Shown here piece after piece: positions 59,116 through 64,000 of a stretch of 64,000 nucleotides of DNA (position 1 is its first letter; the number at the start of each line of letters is the position of its first letter). The position numbers and the translations under genes were made by a program. Origin of the DNA: Camelus bactrianus (Eukaryota; Chordata; Mammalia; Artiodactyla; Camelidae); the NCBI RefSeq assembly GCF_048773025.1, contig NC_133545.1, forward strand, positions 10,620,001 through 10,684,000. The letters run 5' to 3'. The notes beneath the pieces were generated by a model. It ran no database searches, was not told the origin of the DNA, and saw only the letters and a program-made list of their open reading frames with translations.

Positions 59116-62100
59116 AACTTCTAGAGCAAACCTGCAGTACTGGTCTGTTTGCAACCAATTTGTGCACCAGCGGTGATTGGTTACCTAAATTGATTGATAA
59201 CCTGAATTCAATGTGAGTGGTCCTCAACGTTTACCCATCACAGTCTTACATTTGGGCATTACTTTAACCAAGCATTAATAAAAAGATGTTCAGAGGTATT
59301 AGAGAACAGACAGAAAGAGAAAGGGTCTCCTCTCCTAATAGGATGCTTAATCCGTTAGAGATTAATGTCCGTTGCGTGTAAGGGAAAAGTTGTAATGATA
59401 CAGCAGTGCTTTAGACAAATCGAGGAATCCAGGGATGCTATGATAGCCTCAGATCAATGAGACTTGGGATTCTGCCCCTCCATCTTTAGGGTGAGGACTT
59501 GTTCTCAGCATGTCAGCCAGAGCGCCAGTTATAATGTCTATTAGTTTCAGCCAAGAGAAAGAAGATGGACACAGAAGAAAGGGCATAGCTTTAGCTGTGT
59601 TAGCACTCTCTAAAGAACCTTTCTGGGCACTCCACCCAGTGACTTCTCCTTATATATTGTTGGCCAAGACTGTGTCACCTGAGCACCCCTACATGCAAGG
59701 GGCTGTGTATTGCATGTGCACCAAATAGAAATAAAGTTCTGCTAGTGAGAGGGGAGAGGGGAAAGAATGTTTGGCAAGCAACCAGCAGCCTCCAACACAA
59801 GTGAGCCTAGATGCTCACAATTACCCATGTTTTCCGCCATCAGTGAGGATGGAGGCTTTCCACAGCACATCCTTGCACCCTACCCCCACCATCATCTTTA
59901 ATACATATTTTTAATGTTCAAAGATGATTCTGAGGAAGTTAATGGAGTGAATAGAAATGCTCAGAGCCTCCTCTTGCTAGAATAACTATGACACTATCTC
60001 AGAAGAAAAATTCTCTGCAGTTACTCATATAAACAATAAGAGTTGAAAGAATTCTAGATTTCAGTAAGAATGTGGGCAGTCCCCATGTGCAGGACAGGAT
60101 TGACAAGCGTGCCTCACCGCTCTGCCCCTTCCCTTGTGTGTGCTGTGTCTCTCCTCCCTTTGGGTCTAGGAGATGAGACAATCTGCAGCATGTAGCGGAT
60201 GGTCCATGGTCCACTCTACCAGTCAAATGCAGTCTTGTCCTCTAGCTCTGGTCCCAGACAGTCTTCTCTGACAGTTGCTGCAAGATCTGCCTTTAGCTGT
60301 AGATGAGGCTGGAGCATTTCCTGGATCTCAGGGTGCTGGATGTTCCTTTGTCATTGACGACAGATCTCTCTCTCTCCATGCATATGGGATTCTGGGAATC
60401 TATCCTGTCAGACCTTTAAGCACCAGTAACAAAGGGAGCAAGTCAGTAGTAAGAATGAGTAAACTTGAGATCTTTTAAAAATCTGAGGCCAAATGAAAAA
60501 GGAGTAACAGTGCAAGTGTTTAAAGAAAAAGTTTTCACCTTGTATTCTTAGTGAGTTAAAAACAGATATGGAAACTATTTTAAAGGTTGGGATGAAAAGA
60601 AGGTAGGGGGAAAAAAAAAAGGAAAAGCACAATAACCAAAATAAAATCTCAGTCATGCAAAAAGGAAAAAAGTGACTTAAAACTCCAGGAAACACAAACC
60701 ATTGAAATATAACAGGAACCTGGGAAGATATTCAACGTGAGACATAAATAGATTATTTTTTAAATAACAGAGAAGGTGAAATGTCTGGAAAATACAACAG
60801 GGGAGTCTAACCTTAAAATGACAATAATTCCGGAATGAGAAGACAGATCAAATATACAAGAGGGGAAAAAAAAACCAAAGACAAAATTAATGAAATTTAT
60901 TTTAGTATACGGCACATATTAAGTACTTAACAAATATTTATCAAATAGTTGAATTACCTTAAAAAAGTCACGAGATTGAACATTTAGAGATTTTGCCATC
61001 TTCTAAGCAAAAGTGATAAGTAGAAATCAATGCCAAGATATATTCTGATATTCTAGTAAAAAATTTCCCATCAGTACCTTATAAATTTACACACACACAT
61101 ACACCATACACACACAGAGAGTTTACTTATAACAAGAGTCAAAGTCAAGATATGTTCATATTTCTTCTCTGGACCACTGATTAATGAGAAGGTCATAGAG
61201 TAATACCCATGGAGTGTTCAGAAGAAAGGATGAAACACTATTGATCAGCCTCTAAAAAGGCATTTCCAACTCTTCTTCTTAGCGATGTGAAATGTTGAGG
61301 CTGAAAACCTTAAATAATTGCCCTGCTAGTCTTTCTTACAGTTCTGAGCAGATACTCAGACCGAATTCTGGTTCATGAGAAGAAAATAGAATTCTGCTAG
61401 GGGCACTTCTGAGAGAGCTTTTGGGTTTGGGATAAAAAGACACAGATATGGCTGATGTGGCCCTTTCTCCTTGGTCTCGCTTTGAAATCATCCCTCGGTT
61501 GTACTGGTTTCCTATCAAATGCCACAAAAATCTTAGCTGAAAACAACACAAAGGCGTTATTTTACAGTTCTGGAGGTCAGACATCTGAAATAGGTCTAAA
61601 TGGGCTTAAAAAAAAAAAAATCAAGATGTAGGCAGGTCTGTGTTCCTTCTAGAGGAGCTGGGGAGAATGTTTCCTTGATTTTTCTAGTGTGATGTCTAGA
61701 GGCCACTGTGTTACTTCACTCATAATCTTCTCTGTCTTTAGCGCCAGCAGTGATGGGCTGAGTCCTTCTCATGCTGACTCTCTTCTGTCTCTCTCTTCTA
61801 CTTATAAGGACTGGTGTGATTATATTGGATCTACCCAGATAATCCAGGATAATTTTCTCCATTTAAAGGCCAGGTAATCAGCAAACTTAATTCTACCTGT
61901 AACCTTAATTTCTGGTTGCCATGTACACTCATAAAACAGATTCCAAGGACTGGGATGTGGATATCTTTGGGGACCATTATTCTGCCTACCACAGACATGA
62001 TGGCTGGAACTGCAGCAACCATATTGGCAGCTGAGCCAAAGCCAGCAACCACATAAACTTCCTGTTGCCTGAGAAAAATAAACACCTGTAACTGTGATTT

Positions 62101-63114
62101 TTTTTTTTTATCTGCAGCTTCATACTTCTCTATTGAATATAGACTCAAATATTAAATCCCTAGCCAAGGGCTTATTCTTTTCAAAAGGCAAGATAAGGTC
62201 ATCCTCAGATCTGCAAATTCTTAGAACATTTACCGCTCAAGTCTGTTTGCCAGCAAGACACACTGCAAACGTACTCTGAACAATTAAGAGATGAATAAGC
62301 AATTGTATTCTTCATTAGGGAAGTTGTGATTGAGAAAAAGGGGTTATAATCACTGAAACTATCTAAAATTGTAGGATAAGTAAAATATAAAACAAAAAGG
62401 AACCTGCAAATCAGTAAGCAATAAAAAGAGGAAAATTAAGTAATTGAGAGTAATTATGGGAACAATGTAAATATAAAAAAAGGTTTTTTGAAAGGAGATT
62501 TTAAACTCCAGATTAGCATAATGCAAAGTATGAAAGGGAAATAACAAAGATGGGGCTGTCATGAGTGTTAACTTCCCTGACATCATCAAAGGAAGTCAAC
62601 AGTTATTGTTGGCATAATTAGATAAAAGGAATTTTAATGTTGTAAGATAATCATGTAAGATTATCTTTAAAATAGGGTGTTAACCTTACAAATCATAGAT
62701 AAAAGCAAATGCATATAGTTTCTCCATGCAAAAGGAAAATATGTAAAAGGTAATAAGGAAGCATTAAAATATAGGAAACATAATTGAAGTGACAGATGTC
62801 AAACCAAGTACAATGTCCTAATAAGCATAATATTCTAGAACAATTTCTACGGTAAGTCAGTGGAATAAGCACATTGTGAAATTTCTGCATGTAGCATGTA
62901 ACAAAAGTCTCTTTCACATTTTGTAATATACGTAAATGAGTTGTTGTCCTTTGCACCTCTAGAAATGTTTATATGATGGAGACGGTATTTGGGGCGCATG
63001 TAACCCTTTAATTTCTCAAATAAAAATGGAACCATCAGTAACAGTACAAAATAATAGTGTCAAATTAAATATATAATTTTGAAATATTTAGACCATGGAG
63101 TCTAAATACATACA

Positions 63115-63116
63115 CA

Positions 63117-63154
<38 letters not shown>
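63115..63154. repeat. (CT)n(CA)n microsatellite
   Basis: A short CT run is joined to about 12 CA repeats, the same compound type as the tract in TRPV6 intron 1. Confidence 0.9.
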
Positions 63155-63155
<1 letters not shown>

Positions 63156-64000
63156 AAGAACACTGTGATCCTTCCCATTTCCCACGTCTCCAACCCATAC
63201 CTCTCTTTCTACGCACCTTCACAACCGAAGGAGAGATGCAAAATGATATTGACTTGTCAACAAAATGGATAAGGCTCTTACAGGCAATAATTTCAAAGCT
63301 TCATCTGAGTCTTTGTGTCGCTAAAGCAGCAATCATGAAAAATGATAAAACTTAGAAATGAGCTCACTTCTTATTTATTATAAACCCAAGAGGATGCAAT
63401 GGGAAAGTGAGAGATGATTTTAAAAAATCATGGGATAGTCATATTCAAATTCAACAAAAATATAGGCTTCAAGACTTTAATCATTTTAAATGAAAACATG
63501 AAATTGTTTATTTCCATACTGGAAAACAGAGTACATTTCTTAACTGGATCACATTCATTCATTTCATGCAAAATAGATGAGTGAGGTAGAGACATTTGAC
63601 AGATAATGGAAAATGCTAAATGAAACTAGTGTAAATTACAGAAATTTCCCATGTTAACTCTCATTAAATACATACCGACAACACCAACGTCCCCTTTCTT
63701 CCTGCCCACAACTTTTTTAGTTACCTAGAAGGAGATTTTCTAACACTGCCCTTAGTAATAGCGTAATTACTAATTTTATTACGGGCAAGGTGGGTTTTAC
63801 TGATTGTTAGATAATTAGGTTCTTCCTCATAATTTTGTTCTGTGCTTTTTATGAGAACTAATGTTTGGTCTTGTGAGGTATGCTTTTCTGAATCACCACT
63901 ACCTGTTGGATACTAGGAGGGAAAAAATGGCATATTTATGACTCACGTTTGTTGCAAGATGAAGAAGTAGAGTGGATTTAGTGCTGCCCTGTATTATTCT

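Larger units (their letters stand above)
56600..64000. other. AT-rich region upstream of EPHB6, no gene recognised
   Basis: Both strands were read for gene families expected at this locus (T-cell receptor beta V30, trypsinogens) without a match. The region holds an L1 tail (58.9 kb), unassigned interspersed repeats near 59.5-59.75 and 61.5-62.05 kb, and a CT/CA microsatellite (63.1 kb). All open frames are short and look random. Confidence 0.6.

Noticed and set aside
56600-64000. T-cell receptor beta V30 or trypsinogen genes expected beyond EPHB6
   Set aside because: No matching V-region, leader or serine-protease motifs were seen. In human these lie tens of kilobases further away.

Overview
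This is a vertebrate (mammalian) genomic window. It holds intron-split genes with GT-AG splice sites, decayed L1, L2 and MIR repeats, and one CpG island. The gene content matches the block known in human 7q34 as EPHB6-TRPV6-TRPV5, here running in the opposite direction. L1 3'-end fragments containing 'attgaagtatagt' (near 1.86 kb and 58.9 kb) are typical of cetartiodactyls. The form at 1.86 kb resembles camelid L1 tails, so a camelid is my best guess, held with moderate to low confidence.

Layout: 1-6149 lies inside an intron of TRPV5, filled with L1 sequence, one LTR copy and a MIR. 6150-13176 (+) carries the last seven coding exons of TRPV5; its ankyrin-repeat exons lie outside the window. 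13177-26796 is intergenic, with L1, L2 and MIR copies. 26797-41374 (+) is a complete TRPV6 gene: TATA box, 15 coding exons and poly(A) signal. Its predicted start is a conserved non-AUG (ACG) codon, giving 764 residues. 41495-48809 (-) holds the 16 coding exons of EPHB6, a receptor pseudokinase of 1006 residues. A long 5' intron leads to a CpG-island promoter with a predicted noncoding first exon near 55.86-56.2 kb. 56.6-64 kb is AT-rich upstream sequence in which I recognise no gene.

TRPV5 and TRPV6 are paralogous Ca2+-selective channels of calcium-transporting epithelia, in tandem on the same strand. EPHB6 is functionally unrelated and converges tail to tail with TRPV6; the two poly(A) signals lie about 120 bp apart. 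I found no undescribed molecular system. The observations most worth a second look are: a 21-bp minisatellite that multiplies branch-point and pyrimidine-tract sequence in front of an EPHB6 kinase exon; a likely gene-conversion tract between TRPV5 and TRPV6 exon 11; the conserved ACG start of TRPV6; and an overlapping upstream ORF that may select the EPHB6 start codon.
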